The notes below the pieces were generated by a model, which was given only the letters and a program-made list of their open reading frames with translations, was not told where the DNA came from and did not search any database. The translations under genes were made by a program, and so were the position numbers. Positions 24,291 through 32,849 of a stretch of DNA of 64,000 nt are shown here, in pieces. Position 1 is the stretch's first letter. Each line of letters starts with the position of its first letter. This DNA comes from JAJXZJ01 sp050012855 (GTDB lineage Bacteria; Verrucomicrobiota; Verrucomicrobiia; Limisphaerales; J093). The stretch spans positions 9,474-73,473 of the forward strand of contig JBEKGJ010000022.1 of the NCBI GenBank assembly GCA_050012855.1, in the 5' to 3' direction.

Positions 24291-25390
24291 GCATCGAACT
24301 GCGCCAGGTCACCAAACAGTTCGGCGAGGCGGTCGTCGTTAACAACGTCAGCTTCACCGTGCAGGAAGGCGAGCTGATGGCCTTGCTCGGTCCCAGCGGC
24401 GGTGGCAAGACCACCGTGCTGCGGATGATCGCCGGCCTCGAGATCCCGACCGCCGGCGACCTGTTCATCCGCGGCCGCCGCGTCAACGACATCCCGGTGC
24501 AGCGCCGCAATATCGGGTTCGTCTTCCAAAACTACGCCCTGTTCAAGAGCATGACGGTTTTTGGCAATGTCGCCTTTGGCCTGAAAATCCGGGGCTGGCG
24601 GCGGCGCGACATCGCGGCCCGGGTGGAGGAATTGCTGCAGGTGTTCGAACTGAGCGGCCTGGACAAGCGCTATCCGCACCAGCTTTCCGGCGGCCAGCGC
24701 CAGCGGGTCGCCATCGCCCGCGCCCTCGCCTCGAAGCCGAGCGTGCTGTTGCTGGACGAACCGTTCGGCGCGGTGGACGCGAAGATCCGCCAGGAACTGC
24801 GCGAGTGGCTCGTGCGCCTGCATCACGAGTTGAACGTCACCACCATCTTCGTCACGCACGACCAGGAGGAGGCGATGGAGGTGGCGGATCGGATCGTCAT
24901 TTTTTCGCGCGGCAAGCTCGAGCAGGTGGGCACGCCGCGCGAGGTTTACGAGTCCCCGGCCAACGAATTCGTCGCCCGGTTCATCGGCGTCATGAACGTG
25001 CTCGACACCGAAGTGCGGCAGGGCTTCGCGCGGGTGCAGGAACTGGAGTTCCCCGCCCCCGACCGCGCCGACGGCGAGCGGCTCCGGATTGGCTTCCGGC
25101 CTTACGCCATCCAGATCTCCACCGACCTCGGACAATTCCGCTACCGGGCGGTGCTGCGGCACACCTTCTTCCTCGGCATCATGCTCCGGGTCGAACTCGA
25201 ACTGGCCTCCGGCCTGATCCTGCGCGCCCGGATCACCAAGGAGGAATACAGCCGCCTGGGATTGGCGGAGGACCAGCAGATTTCGTTCCAGATCAGCCAG
25301 TACCGGGTGCTGGGAAGCGAATCCGCCCCCATGCCGCCCGAGGCCGCCGCCAGCTACCCGCCGCGCCCGGCCATCGCGGAAAACATCTGA
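24287..25390 (+). CDS. cysA: Sulfate/thiosulfate ABC transporter ATP-binding protein CysA
   Basis: 367 residues from the ATG at 24287. Walker A GPSGGGKTT, Q-loop FQNYALFKSM, signature LSGGQRQRVAIARAL, Walker B VLLLDEPFGAVD, and switch histidine in IFVTHDQEEAMEVADR. The C-terminal ~120 residues form the TOBE-like regulatory domain. It energises CysT/CysW. The longer frame upstream lies inside cysW and is not coding. The last 15-20 residues (PPEAAASYPPRPA) are a proline/alanine-rich tail. The operon probably ends here, 154 bases before pyrH. Confidence 0.95.
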   Translation: MSIELRQVTKQFGEAVVVNNVSFTVQEGELMALLGPSGGGKTTVLRMIAGLEIPTAGDLFIRGRRVNDIPVQRRNIGFVFQNYALFKSMTVFGNVAFGLKIRGWRRRDIAARVEELLQVFELSGLDKRYPHQLSGGQRQRVAIARALASKPSVLLLDEPFGAVDAKIRQELREWLVRLHHELNVTTIFVTHDQEEAMEVADRIVIFSRGKLEQVGTPREVYESPANEFVARFIGVMNVLDTEVRQGFARVQELEFPAPDRADGERLRIGFRPYAIQISTDLGQFRYRAVLRHTFFLGIMLRVELELASGLILRARITKEEYSRLGLAEDQQISFQISQYRVLGSESAPMPPEAAASYPPRPAIAENI

Positions 25391-25544
25391 ACGGCCCGGC
25401 CTGGGTTGGGGCTTTGGTTTGACGGCCAGTCCGGGACAGCGTAGAACCTCCCGCAACGATGTTGCCGGCGACGTCTGACGTTTGTTCTTGTTCGCCCGGC
25501 CGGTTCCGGTCCGGTCCCGCAGCGCCGTTGACCCTTGAACGCCC

Positions 25545-26270
25545 ATGAACCCGCCTCCCCAGCCCAAGTTCCGTCGAATCCTTCTCAAACTCAGCGGCGA
25601 GGCGCTGGCCGACGATTCGGGTGTCGGCATCGAGCCCGAGGTCGTCCATCGCATGGCCAAGGCGATCAAGGAAGTCCGCGACCTCGGCGTGCAGGTGGTC
25701 GTCGTGGTGGGCGGCGGCAACATTTACCGCGGCGTGCGGGGCAGCGAACGCGGCATCGAACGCGCCACCGGCGATTACATGGGCATGCTGGCCACCGTCA
25801 TCAACGCCCTCGCCCTCCAGGACGCCCTCGAAAAGAACGGCGTCGCCACCCGCGTCCAAAGCGCCATCACGATGTCCCAGGTGGCCGAGCCGTTCATCCG
25901 GCGCCGGGCCGTGCGCCACCTCGAAAAGGGCCGCGTTGTCGTGTTCGGCGCCGGCACCGGCAACCCCTATTTCTCCACGGACACGGCGGCCGCGCTCCGC
26001 GCGAACGAGATCGGCGCCGAGATCGTACTCAAGGCCACCAAGGTGGACGGCATTTACGACAGCGATCCCAAGAAGAACCCGCACGCGAAACGGTTCGACC
26101 AGATCACCTACTCCGAGGCGCTCTCCCGGCGGTTGAAGGTGATGGACACGACCGCCTTCTCGCTGTGCATGGACAACAAGATGCCGATCATCGTGTTCGA
26201 TTTCTCCGCCCCCCACAGCATCCTGCGCGTCGTGCAGGGAGAACCGATCGGCACGCTGGTCACGAGTTGA
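25545..26270 (+). CDS. pyrH: Uridylate kinase
   Basis: 241 residues. Phosphorylates UMP to UDP with ATP in pyrimidine nucleotide synthesis. RILLKLSGEALADDSGVGIE at the N-terminus, VVGGGNIYRG (nucleotide binding), ATGDYMGMLATVINALALQD, the UMP region GTGNPYFSTDTAAALRA, and KATKVDGIYDSDP are all standard PyrH motifs. The ATG at 25545 follows a GC-rich leader. It is adjacent to frr, the common bacterial pyrH-frr pair, with 54 bases between. Confidence 0.97.
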   Translation: MNPPPQPKFRRILLKLSGEALADDSGVGIEPEVVHRMAKAIKEVRDLGVQVVVVVGGGNIYRGVRGSERGIERATGDYMGMLATVINALALQDALEKNGVATRVQSAITMSQVAEPFIRRRAVRHLEKGRVVVFGAGTGNPYFSTDTAAALRANEIGAEIVLKATKVDGIYDSDPKKNPHAKRFDQITYSEALSRRLKVMDTTAFSLCMDNKMPIIVFDFSAPHSILRVVQGEPIGTLVTS

Positions 26271-26324
26271 CCGCCGCCCGCCCACCCGCTATACCGTCCC
26301 CAAGCACAACCTTGTTTCACGCCT

Positions 26325-26885
26325 ATGACACTCGATGACAGCCTGCTCGAAGCCGAGGAGAAGATGGAGAAAACCGTCCATGTCCTGCTCAACGAATTTG
26401 CCGGCGTCCGCACCGGCAAGGCGTCGCCGGGTCTGGTGGAGAACCTTGTCGTGGACGCCTACGGCGCCCAGATGCGCATTCGTGAGCTGGCCGGCATCAC
26501 CACGCCCGAGCCGCGCATGCTGGTCATCCAGCCGTGGGACGTCAACATGCTGCACCCGATCGAAAAGGCGATCCAGAAGAGCAACCTCGGCATGAACCCG
26601 GCGATCGACAAGAAGATCATCCGGCTCGTTTTCCCCGAACTCAGCACCGAGCGCCGCCAGGAATTCGTCAAAATCATCAAGAAGATGTCCGAAGACGCCC
26701 GCGTGGCCATCCGCCACATCCGCCGCGACGCCCTCGAACACCTGAAGAAGACCGGCAAGGCCGGCGGCGTGACCGAGGACGAGGAGGAACACGCTGAGAA
26801 GGAAGTGCAGAAGATCCACGACCAGTACATCGCCAAGATTGACGAGGACCTCGCCAGGAAGGAAAAGGAAATCCTGACCGTGTGA
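26325..26885 (+). CDS. frr: Ribosome recycling factor
   Basis: 186 residues. With EF-G it splits post-termination ribosomes. Family motifs: LNEFAGVRTGKASPGLVENL, VDAYGAQMRIRELAGITTPE, LVIQPWDVNMLHPIEKAI, NLGMNPAIDKKIIRL and FPELSTERRQEFVKIIKKMS. It ends with a helical tail (EVQKIHDQYIAKIDEDLARK). Full family length. It is probably co-transcribed with pyrH. A dispersed repeat begins 31 bases after its stop. Confidence 0.97.
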   Translation: MTLDDSLLEAEEKMEKTVHVLLNEFAGVRTGKASPGLVENLVVDAYGAQMRIRELAGITTPEPRMLVIQPWDVNMLHPIEKAIQKSNLGMNPAIDKKIIRLVFPELSTERRQEFVKIIKKMSEDARVAIRHIRRDALEHLKKTGKAGGVTEDEEEHAEKEVQKIHDQYIAKIDEDLARKEKEILTV

Positions 26886-26916
26886 TGGGTCACAGTTCCG
26901 GCAGCGGTTCCCTGAA

Positions 26917-27065
26917 AATAGCCCACGGCTTCAGCCGTGGGTTCCCGTCCGGTAAAATGCAAGAGTCCCGCCAGGGACGAAAGAGCCGTTCGGTCGTCCC
27001 TCGGGGACTTTTCTTCTTCTCGTGGCGTATTTACCCAGCCTTGAAAGGTTGGGCAATTTTCATGC
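26917..27065. repeat. Dispersed multi-hairpin repeat, copy 1
   Basis: Four consecutive small hairpins: CCCACGGCTTCAGCCGTGGG, GTCCCGCCAGGGAC, GTCCCTCGGGGAC, and CCCAGCCTTGAAAGGTTGGG. The same layout with a different sequence recurs at 59051-59215. The right end is read as the C-terminus of iorB on the minus strand. Confidence 0.7.
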
Positions 27066-27570
27066 CCGTCGGCGCCACCGAACTTACGCCTTTCCCGCTG
27101 GCGCGCCCGAGGTTGAACGCCTGCACGTTCGCGTCGTGCAGTTTCTCCGCAAGATTCGCCCGCAACGCGGCCAGCCAGTGTTCCTCGGCGATGGGCAACT
27201 GGCGGCTGAGGACGCCAAGGAGCGCCACGTTCAGGCTCTTCCGGTTGAGCAGCAAATCGGCACTGACCGCGTCCGGCAGGATCAATCCCCCACCCTCGCG
27301 CAGGACATGCCGGTTCGGCTCGACCTGGTCCGGCGTGAGAATGACAAGAAAATCCGCCTCGCCGGCGGGCACCATCGGGCTGAACACGCGCGCGCCGAAC
27401 CGCACGTCGCTGCTCACCGAACCGCCGCGCTGGCTCATGCCATGCAGTTCGCTTTTCTTCACGTCGAAGCCGGCGCGCACGGCGGCGTCGGCGAGAATGT
27501 CGGAGGCCTTTAGCACGCCCTGGCCGCCGAGGCCGCCGAAGACAATGTTGGTCACGGGAGAGTCACTCAT
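27031..27570 (-). CDS. iorB: Indolepyruvate:ferredoxin oxidoreductase, beta subunit
   Basis: 179 residues. The gamma/beta-type 2-oxoacid oxidoreductase domain: TNIVFGGLGGQGVLKASDIL at the N-terminus, SELHGMSQRGGSVSSDVRFG, FSPMVPAGEADFLV. With IorA it oxidatively decarboxylates arylpyruvates to acyl-CoA using TPP and ferredoxin. It is 31 bases downstream of iorA on the same strand. The last ten residues (MKIAQPFKAG) and the stop come from the dispersed repeat that begins at 26917. Confidence 0.93.
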   Translation of the reverse strand: MSDSPVTNIVFGGLGGQGVLKASDILADAAVRAGFDVKKSELHGMSQRGGSVSSDVRFGARVFSPMVPAGEADFLVILTPDQVEPNRHVLREGGGLILPDAVSADLLLNRKSLNVALLGVLSRQLPIAEEHWLAALRANLAEKLHDANVQAFNLGRASGKGVSSVAPTGMKIAQPFKAG

Positions 27571-27601
27571 GGGAAATCACTCCAATGGACAACCGCGTGG
27601 C

Positions 27602-29212
27602 TCAGGCCTGCACCGGCTCGCAGGCGGTGGCGCACTTCTCGTATTCGCGCAATTGTTTGGCGATGAGAATGCACGGTCGCCGCGCGATGATCAGGCAAAG
27701 TTCGCCGCTCGCGAGACACTCGGAAATCAAGCGCTCCAGCTCAGGCGAGCCGGGCCGCGGTTCGACGACGTGGACGCGTCGGATGCCGAGGGCGCGGGCC
27801 AGGTCCTCGAACACGAGTTTGTTCGTGGGTTTGTGCTCCAGCGAGCGGCCGGTGCCGGGATGTTCCTGGTGGCCGGTCATCGCCGTGGTGCTGTTGTCGA
27901 GAATGATCACGACGTGGCCGGTGGACGGCGGGTTATAGACCATTTCCACCAGGCCGGTGATGCCACTGTGGACGAATGTGCTGTCGCCAATGACGCTGAC
28001 CACGCGGCGCGCCTGCTCCGGCGGCAGCGTGTGGCGCAGACCGAGCCCGACGCCGATGCTCGCGCCCATGCAGACGCAGGTGTCCATGGCGTTGAACGGC
28101 GGCAGCACGCCCAGCGTGTAACAGCCGATGTCGCCGCTGACGATGCAGTCGAGCTGGTGCAGGATTTCGAAGACCGCGCGGTGGGCGCAGCCTTCGCAGA
28201 GTTGCGGCGGCTTGCCGGGCTGCGGCGCGGGTTCGGGCGAGGTGTTCCCCGCCAGGATGCGCCGCACACGGTTCACGTTGAGTTCGCCGAAACGGAACAT
28301 CTCGGGCTTGGACTCGACGGCGAGGCCGACGGCGCGCAGGGCGTCCGCCAGGTAAGGATCGCCTTCCTCGAGCACGACACAGCGTTCCACACTGGCCACA
28401 AACCGCGCGATCTTCGCAAGCGGCAGCGGATGCGTGACGCCGAGCTGCAACACGCGGGCGTCCGGCGCGGCCTCGCGCGCGTGCATGAAGGCGATGCCGG
28501 ACGTGATCAGGCCGAGCCGGGCGTTGCCGGGAGTTTCCTGGTTCAGCGGCGAGGTTTCGTTCCACGCCGCGATCTCCACGAGCTTCTCGCGCAACCGGCG
28601 ATGGGCCGGGCGCGCGTGGGCCGGGATCATGACCCGGCTGCGGACATCGCGCTCGTAATGCGGCGCCGGCGCGGCGACCGCGGGCGACCGCGGCACCACG
28701 ATGGTCTTCGAATGGCAGACGCGGGTGGTAATGCGGTAGAGCACCGGGATGTGCCAGCGCTCGGACAGCTCGATCGCGGCGAGGAAGAAATCGTAGGCCT
28801 GCTGCGAATCCGCCGGCTCGATCATTGGCAGTCCGGCCGCCACCGCGTAACGGCGGTTGTCCTGCTCGTTCTGGCTCGACGCCAGGCCGGGGTCATCGGC
28901 CGAGACGACGACCAGTGCGCCGGTGACGCCCGTGTAGGCGACCGTAAACAGCGGGTCGGCGGCGACGTTCAGGCCGACGTGCTTCATGGTGGCGAGGGCG
29001 CGCGCGCCGGCAAACGCCGCGCCGATGGCGACCTCGAGGGCGACCTTCTCGTTCGGCGACCACTGGGCCCGGCCGCCGAGGCGCGCGAATTCCTCAAGAA
29101 TTTCGGTGGACGGGGTGCCCGGATAACCGGCGCCGAGGGCGATGCCGGCGTGCCGCGCCGCCAGCGCAATCGCTTCGTCCCCGCTCAACAACAATCGTTC
29201 GGTCTGACTCAT
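27602..29212 (-). CDS. iorA: Indolepyruvate:ferredoxin oxidoreductase, alpha subunit (short form)
   Basis: 536 residues from the ATG at 29210-29212 (MSQTERLLLSGDEAIALAAR). The pyrimidine-binding half has GYPGTPSTEILEEFARLGG and NEKVALEVAIGAAFAGARAL; the TPP-binding half has GDIGCYTLGVLPPF and SVIGDSTFVHSGITGLVEMV; LCEGCAHRAVFEIL is the middle CxxC segment. Typical IorA proteins carry a C-terminal two-cluster [4Fe-4S] ferredoxin domain (about 70 residues with CxxCxxC motifs). This one ends at IIARRPCILIAKQLREYEKC shortly after the TPP domain, and iorB begins 31 bases later, so the ferredoxin domain is absent. Electrons would have to pass to a separate ferredoxin. Confidence 0.93.
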   Translation of the reverse strand: MSQTERLLLSGDEAIALAARHAGIALGAGYPGTPSTEILEEFARLGGRAQWSPNEKVALEVAIGAAFAGARALATMKHVGLNVAADPLFTVAYTGVTGALVVVSADDPGLASSQNEQDNRRYAVAAGLPMIEPADSQQAYDFFLAAIELSERWHIPVLYRITTRVCHSKTIVVPRSPAVAAPAPHYERDVRSRVMIPAHARPAHRRLREKLVEIAAWNETSPLNQETPGNARLGLITSGIAFMHAREAAPDARVLQLGVTHPLPLAKIARFVASVERCVVLEEGDPYLADALRAVGLAVESKPEMFRFGELNVNRVRRILAGNTSPEPAPQPGKPPQLCEGCAHRAVFEILHQLDCIVSGDIGCYTLGVLPPFNAMDTCVCMGASIGVGLGLRHTLPPEQARRVVSVIGDSTFVHSGITGLVEMVYNPPSTGHVVIILDNSTTAMTGHQEHPGTGRSLEHKPTNKLVFEDLARALGIRRVHVVEPRPGSPELERLISECLASGELCLIIARRPCILIAKQLREYEKCATACEPVQA

Positions 29213-29396
29213 GGAATCCGACCGGCGCGGAAGGGTTTCGGTCTTCGCGGCCGGCCACACAGCGGCACAGCCTGCCAACCCGCGGTCGCCACGGCACGCT
29301 CTTTTTTGATTCTTTCCCACTTTCCCAGGCAAAAAGTGGCGCCCCGCAGTCATTTCTTGAATTTCGCGCTTGATCGCCGTCACGTAAGAATGCTTT

Positions 29397-30965
29397 ATGC
29401 GGGCGTACACACATATGCATCCGATTCTCTACTCTACCATTGTCGTTCTCTACGTGTTGGTGATGCTCGCCGTGGGCTGGTGGTGCATGAAACGCACCAA
29501 GTCGGTGGGCGATTTTTTTCTGGGCGGGCGGACGCTCGGCCCTTGGATGAGCGCCTTCGCCTACGGCACCACGTATTTCTCGGCGGTCCTGTTCATCGGC
29601 TACGCCGGCAAACTGGGCTGGGGGTTCGGCATTTACACGATGTGGATCGTGCTTGGCAACACGCTGGTCGGGACGTTGCTGGCGTGGCTGGTCCTGGCGG
29701 GCCGGACGCGCGACATGACGGCGCGGCTCAACGCGATCACGATGCCGGAGTTCCTGCGGGCGCGCTACGGCGGCACGGCCCTGCAGGTGATCAGCGCACT
29801 CGTGGTGTTTGTGTTCCTGGTGCCGTATTCGGCGTCGGTACTCATGGGCCTGAGCTACCTGTTCGAGATGACGCTGCACATTTCCTACGAAAGCGCGCTG
29901 TACCTGCTGACGGCGCTGACGGCGGTGTACCTGGTCATGGGCGGCTACTTCGCGGTGGCGCTGAGCGATTTCATCCGCGGCATCATCGAGTTTGCCGGCG
30001 TGCTGATCATGGTCTATTTGCTGGCGCACCGGCCGGAAATCGGCGGGTTCGTCCAGGCAACGCACGAACTGCTCACGAATCCCGCGGCGGCCCCGGGCCT
30101 GGCGGTCGCCAAACAACTCGGCGCCGGCAGTTGGCTGGCGGTGACCGCGCCCGGCTGGCTGACGCTGCTGGCGCTGGTGCTGATCACGAGTTTTGGTCCG
30201 TGGTCGCTGCCGCAAATGGTGCAGAAGTTCTACAGCATTCGCGACCGCAAGGATGTGACGCGGGCGATGACGATCGCCAGCGTCTTCGCACTGTTCATGG
30301 CGTTTGGCGCGTATTACAGCGGCGCGCTGACGCATTTGTTCTACGGCCCCAAGCTGCCAGCCGAGTTGATCGGACCCAAGGGCCCGATCTGGGACAAGAT
30401 CATGCCGCACTTCATCACCACGTCGGGCCTGCCCTGGGCGCTGGTGATGGTCATTGTGCTGATGGTGTTTTCCGCCTCCATGTCGAGCCTTTCGTCGCTG
30501 GTGCTCGTGTCGAGCTCGGCCGTTGCGATTGACATCTACGGCGCCTTCGTCAACCGGCACGCCAACCCGAAACAGACGATGGCACTGCTGCGGACGCTGT
30601 GCGCGGTGTTCGTCGGCGCGTCGCTGGCCATCGCCCTCAAGAAACCGGCGGTGATTGTGAACCTGATGATCATGTCCTGGGGCACGCTGGCGGGCGTGTT
30701 TCTTGCGCCATACGTGTATGGTTTGTTCTGGCGGCGGACGACGCGGGCGGGCGTGCTGGCGGGCATCGGAGCCGGCCTGGCCTGTGCGTTCGTGCTGTTC
30801 CCAACCTGGGGACCCGACGGCGTGCCGCTGGCCGGCGCCATTACAATGTTCCTGCCGCTGGTGGTCGTGCCGGCGGTGAGCCTGCTGACGAAACCGCCGG
30901 GCCAGGAGATCATCGCCAAGGCGTTTGGGGATAACGTAGCCGAGCCACCGCCAACGGGCGCGTAG
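29397..30965 (+). CDS. Sodium:solute symporter family protein
   Basis: 522 residues (ATG 29397; alternative ATG at 29415, MHPILYSTIV). About 13 membrane helices. The SSS-family core is visible in VGDFFLGGRTLGPWMSAFAY, GTTYFSAVLFIGYAGKLGWG, ITMPEFLRARYGG, SFGPWSLPQMVQKFYSIRDR, and the conserved serine-rich region FSASMSSLSSLVLVSSS. It imports a small organic solute with Na+; the substrate is not deducible. It is divergent from iorAB with about 180 bases between the starts, so a shared regulation for taking up aromatic or organic acids is possible. Confidence 0.9.
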   Translation: MRAYTHMHPILYSTIVVLYVLVMLAVGWWCMKRTKSVGDFFLGGRTLGPWMSAFAYGTTYFSAVLFIGYAGKLGWGFGIYTMWIVLGNTLVGTLLAWLVLAGRTRDMTARLNAITMPEFLRARYGGTALQVISALVVFVFLVPYSASVLMGLSYLFEMTLHISYESALYLLTALTAVYLVMGGYFAVALSDFIRGIIEFAGVLIMVYLLAHRPEIGGFVQATHELLTNPAAAPGLAVAKQLGAGSWLAVTAPGWLTLLALVLITSFGPWSLPQMVQKFYSIRDRKDVTRAMTIASVFALFMAFGAYYSGALTHLFYGPKLPAELIGPKGPIWDKIMPHFITTSGLPWALVMVIVLMVFSASMSSLSSLVLVSSSAVAIDIYGAFVNRHANPKQTMALLRTLCAVFVGASLAIALKKPAVIVNLMIMSWGTLAGVFLAPYVYGLFWRRTTRAGVLAGIGAGLACAFVLFPTWGPDGVPLAGAITMFLPLVVVPAVSLLTKPPGQEIIAKAFGDNVAEPPPTGA

Positions 30966-31260
30966 CGGCAAACGGCAGTTTGCCGCCAGATGGCGGCCTG
31001 TCTGCGTTCGCCCAGGCAGGCGGTCAGCCGATGCCACAACGCCTGCCTGTTCCGATCGTCTGCATTGTGCTGGTGAGCTGGTTCCATGCTCATCCCAAGC
31101 AAGGGAGATCCATCAAAAGAACGGTCCTTGGCGTGCCGGGGGACGAATATCGGTCCCGGTCAGACGATTTCAACCGGCGCTGCGTAGCGGCAAACGGGAG
31201 TTTGCCGCCAAATGGCGGCGGTCTGCCGACCGCCGCTACGCCTGGCACCGCGGCCCTACC
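30962..31260. repeat. Palindromic GTAGCGGC...GCCGCTAC repeats
   Basis: A full copy at 31184-31239 has perfect ends GTAGCGGC/GCCGCTAC and inner hairpins AACGGGAGTTTGCCGCC and GGCGGCGGTCTGCCGACC. A partial copy is at 30962-31002. A third, 5'-truncated copy is at 32806-32853. No gene in the rest of the 380 bases after the symporter. Confidence 0.8.
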
Positions 31261-31285
31261 GTGGCGCGGACGATCTGGCTGGCTC

Positions 31286-31347
31286 GTTCAACCACGCCTG
31301 GCCTGGAGGCTTGCGGACTCGCTCAAGGTAATGGCTTGGGCTCTTTA
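31286..31347 (-). repeat. attC-like site in reverse orientation
   Basis: On the minus strand it reads from CTAAAGAG (31347) to GTTGAACGAGCC (R' core GTTGAAC, 31292-31286). It aligns with attC site 3 (18788-18851) including CCTTGAGCGAGTC and CGTGGTTGAACGAGCC. The R'' core is degenerate (CTAAAGA where CTAAC is expected). It starts at the stop codon of the gene at 31345-32076, the position expected for a cassette. Confidence 0.65.
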
Positions 31348-32076
31348 GACTCTTCTGAGTTCATGTGCGCAAGCTCCGAAGGTGCGGAATAGGAAGACGC
31401 GATCAAAATCAGTAGCGTACCTATGCGTCAGAACATCGTTATCGAAATACACCGTGGAATGCAATCCATCGGTCCCTGAAAGAATCAGCAGCCAGAGCTT
31501 GTCTGCTTTCTTCCTGTATTTCGGAACAAGCCGGTCCTTCTTACCGATTATTCCTTGAACGATTGACGAGGAAGATTCTGGAATGACCGATGCGTAAGGC
31601 ACGGACCAGTACGGAGTCGTGAGTTTCGCGTTATGAAGGATCATGATCGCATCGACGCCCTTCTCGCAAAGCGATTTCGACAAGGATTCGGAATCGAATT
31701 CGACGTAAGGACCCGACGGTGGGATACGATGCGATACGAAAGCGAACAGTTCTTTCTTCAGGGCGGTTCGCTGCCTGGGCTTGAACAGCGCATCATCACG
31801 GTATATGTGAACGGACACGTGGACTGGTGTGACCCTGGTTTTGAGGTGTTCTTCTCTCAGTTCACTAGCCAAGCGGCTGCGATATGCCTCCGCGGCCTGC
31901 GGCGGCAGACGCCCAGCAGTAGGAAAGAAAAAGCGAGTTAGCTCGATACCGGTAAGGATACCAAGCACATCGCAGAGAAAGTCAGGTCCCTCGGAGTCAA
32001 TTGGTTTGAGTCCTTGGAACTCTGGCATGAGCTTGAGGAACTCCGACAGGTAATATCGTTCGTCGTCCTTATTCAC
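31345..32076 (-). CDS. Hypothetical protein, possible PD-(D/E)xK-like nuclease
   Basis: 243 residues (MNKDDERYYLSEFLKLMPEF). No firm family. The stretch GPDFLCDVLGILTGIELTRF resembles a PD-(D/E)xK nuclease core strand pair (PD at one strand, E-x-T in place of E-x-K). VTPVHVSVHIY, LWLLILSGTDGLHS and VYFDNDVLTHRYATDFDRVF look like further beta strands of a soluble alpha/beta protein. It sits directly downstream of an HNH endonuclease gene on the same strand and ends in an attC-like site, and its GC is lower than the surroundings, so it is probably accessory DNA. Confidence 0.55.
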   Translation of the reverse strand: MNKDDERYYLSEFLKLMPEFQGLKPIDSEGPDFLCDVLGILTGIELTRFFFPTAGRLPPQAAEAYRSRLASELREEHLKTRVTPVHVSVHIYRDDALFKPRQRTALKKELFAFVSHRIPPSGPYVEFDSESLSKSLCEKGVDAIMILHNAKLTTPYWSVPYASVIPESSSSIVQGIIGKKDRLVPKYRKKADKLWLLILSGTDGLHSTVYFDNDVLTHRYATDFDRVFLFRTFGACAHELRRV

Positions 32077-32098
32077 GGCGCTTGCTGTGATGATTTTG

Positions 32099-32503
32099 TT
32101 AGCCCTTCTTCAATCCATCGCTCTTGCCTTTGGGTGCTTCGCTACGAGCCCTCGTCGCTGCAGCCTTCAGACCTGCCAACCGCCACTTTCGCCGTAGTGC
32201 CAAGTCTCTCTGCCTGCGGCTCGATGCCGCCTTCTTGCCCGCATCCTTCATGCGCTTCGCCCACTTCACAACTCTCGGCCTGTCCCTCATCTCTCTGATC
32301 GTCTCGGTCGAGATAATGTCTAAATCGTGCATCTTATGGCATGTCGGGCAGAGAATGACAAGATTATCGGGGACATTGTTGTGACGCTGGCCGTCGAGGT
32401 GAGCGACCTCCAAAACCTCGATGATGCCGAAGCCACAATGAGCACAATAAACGCGGTCGTGGTAATGCTCCAGGGCGAGCTTCCGATAGTTGATGCGCTT
32501 CAT
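32099..32503 (-). CDS. HNH endonuclease
   Basis: 134 residues. YCAHCG and LCPTCHKMHD provide two zinc-knuckle CxxC pairs, with the HNH core EVAHLDGQRHNNVPDNLVIL between them (H, N, and the final H in CHKMHD). The C-terminal third is very basic (MKDAGKKAASSRRQRDLALR and later), suitable for DNA binding. Such small free-standing HNH proteins occur in phages, restriction systems and integron cassettes. It is upstream of the unknown gene at 31345-32076, separated by 22 bases. A GTTAGCC sequence just upstream on this strand (around 32523-32529) resembles an integron core. Confidence 0.8.
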   Translation of the reverse strand: MKRINYRKLALEHYHDRVYCAHCGFGIIEVLEVAHLDGQRHNNVPDNLVILCPTCHKMHDLDIISTETIREMRDRPRVVKWAKRMKDAGKKAASSRRQRDLALRRKWRLAGLKAAATRARSEAPKGKSDGLKKG

Positions 32504-32849
32504 ACGCGGGGACCGCGGACAGGGCTAACAGGTATCAGGCCAAACGCGGGTTGTGCCTGGCCCGCGCAGATTCGGTCCGGTTCGTGCAGGCATGGTCACG
32601 ACTGAACGTGATTCCGGGCAGAAAGTCAAGCCAACTCGTGGCCTGGTCGTGGCCTGATTCGCCTTGCCCGGTGGGGCGAGCGCCCGTCTGCGTCCGCACG
32701 GGCAGATGCGACGCACAGGCAGGTCCGCGCGAGCCGTCCCTCTCCCGCAACTCGCCTCGGTCCTCCTGCGGTCGTTCCGCTCTCAACCATCAACCATGAA
32801 CCTGTCTGCGGCAGTTTGCCGCCAGTTGGCGGCGGTCTGCCGACCGCCG
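32504..32849. other. Intergenic region with repeats
   Basis: No convincing gene. It carries a CAACCATCAACCATGAACC stretch near 32784-32803 and most of a third copy of the GTAGCGGC palindromic repeat from 32806 to 32853. Confidence 0.5.

Noticed and set aside
26882..30532. Plus-strand open frame of 1216 codons
   Set aside because: It runs antisense through iorB and iorA and out of frame through the symporter gene. It has no family motifs; long antisense frames are expected in GC-rich DNA.
29094..31037. Minus-strand open frame of 647 codons
   Set aside because: Antisense to the sodium:solute symporter, rich in H, Q and R, with no domains.
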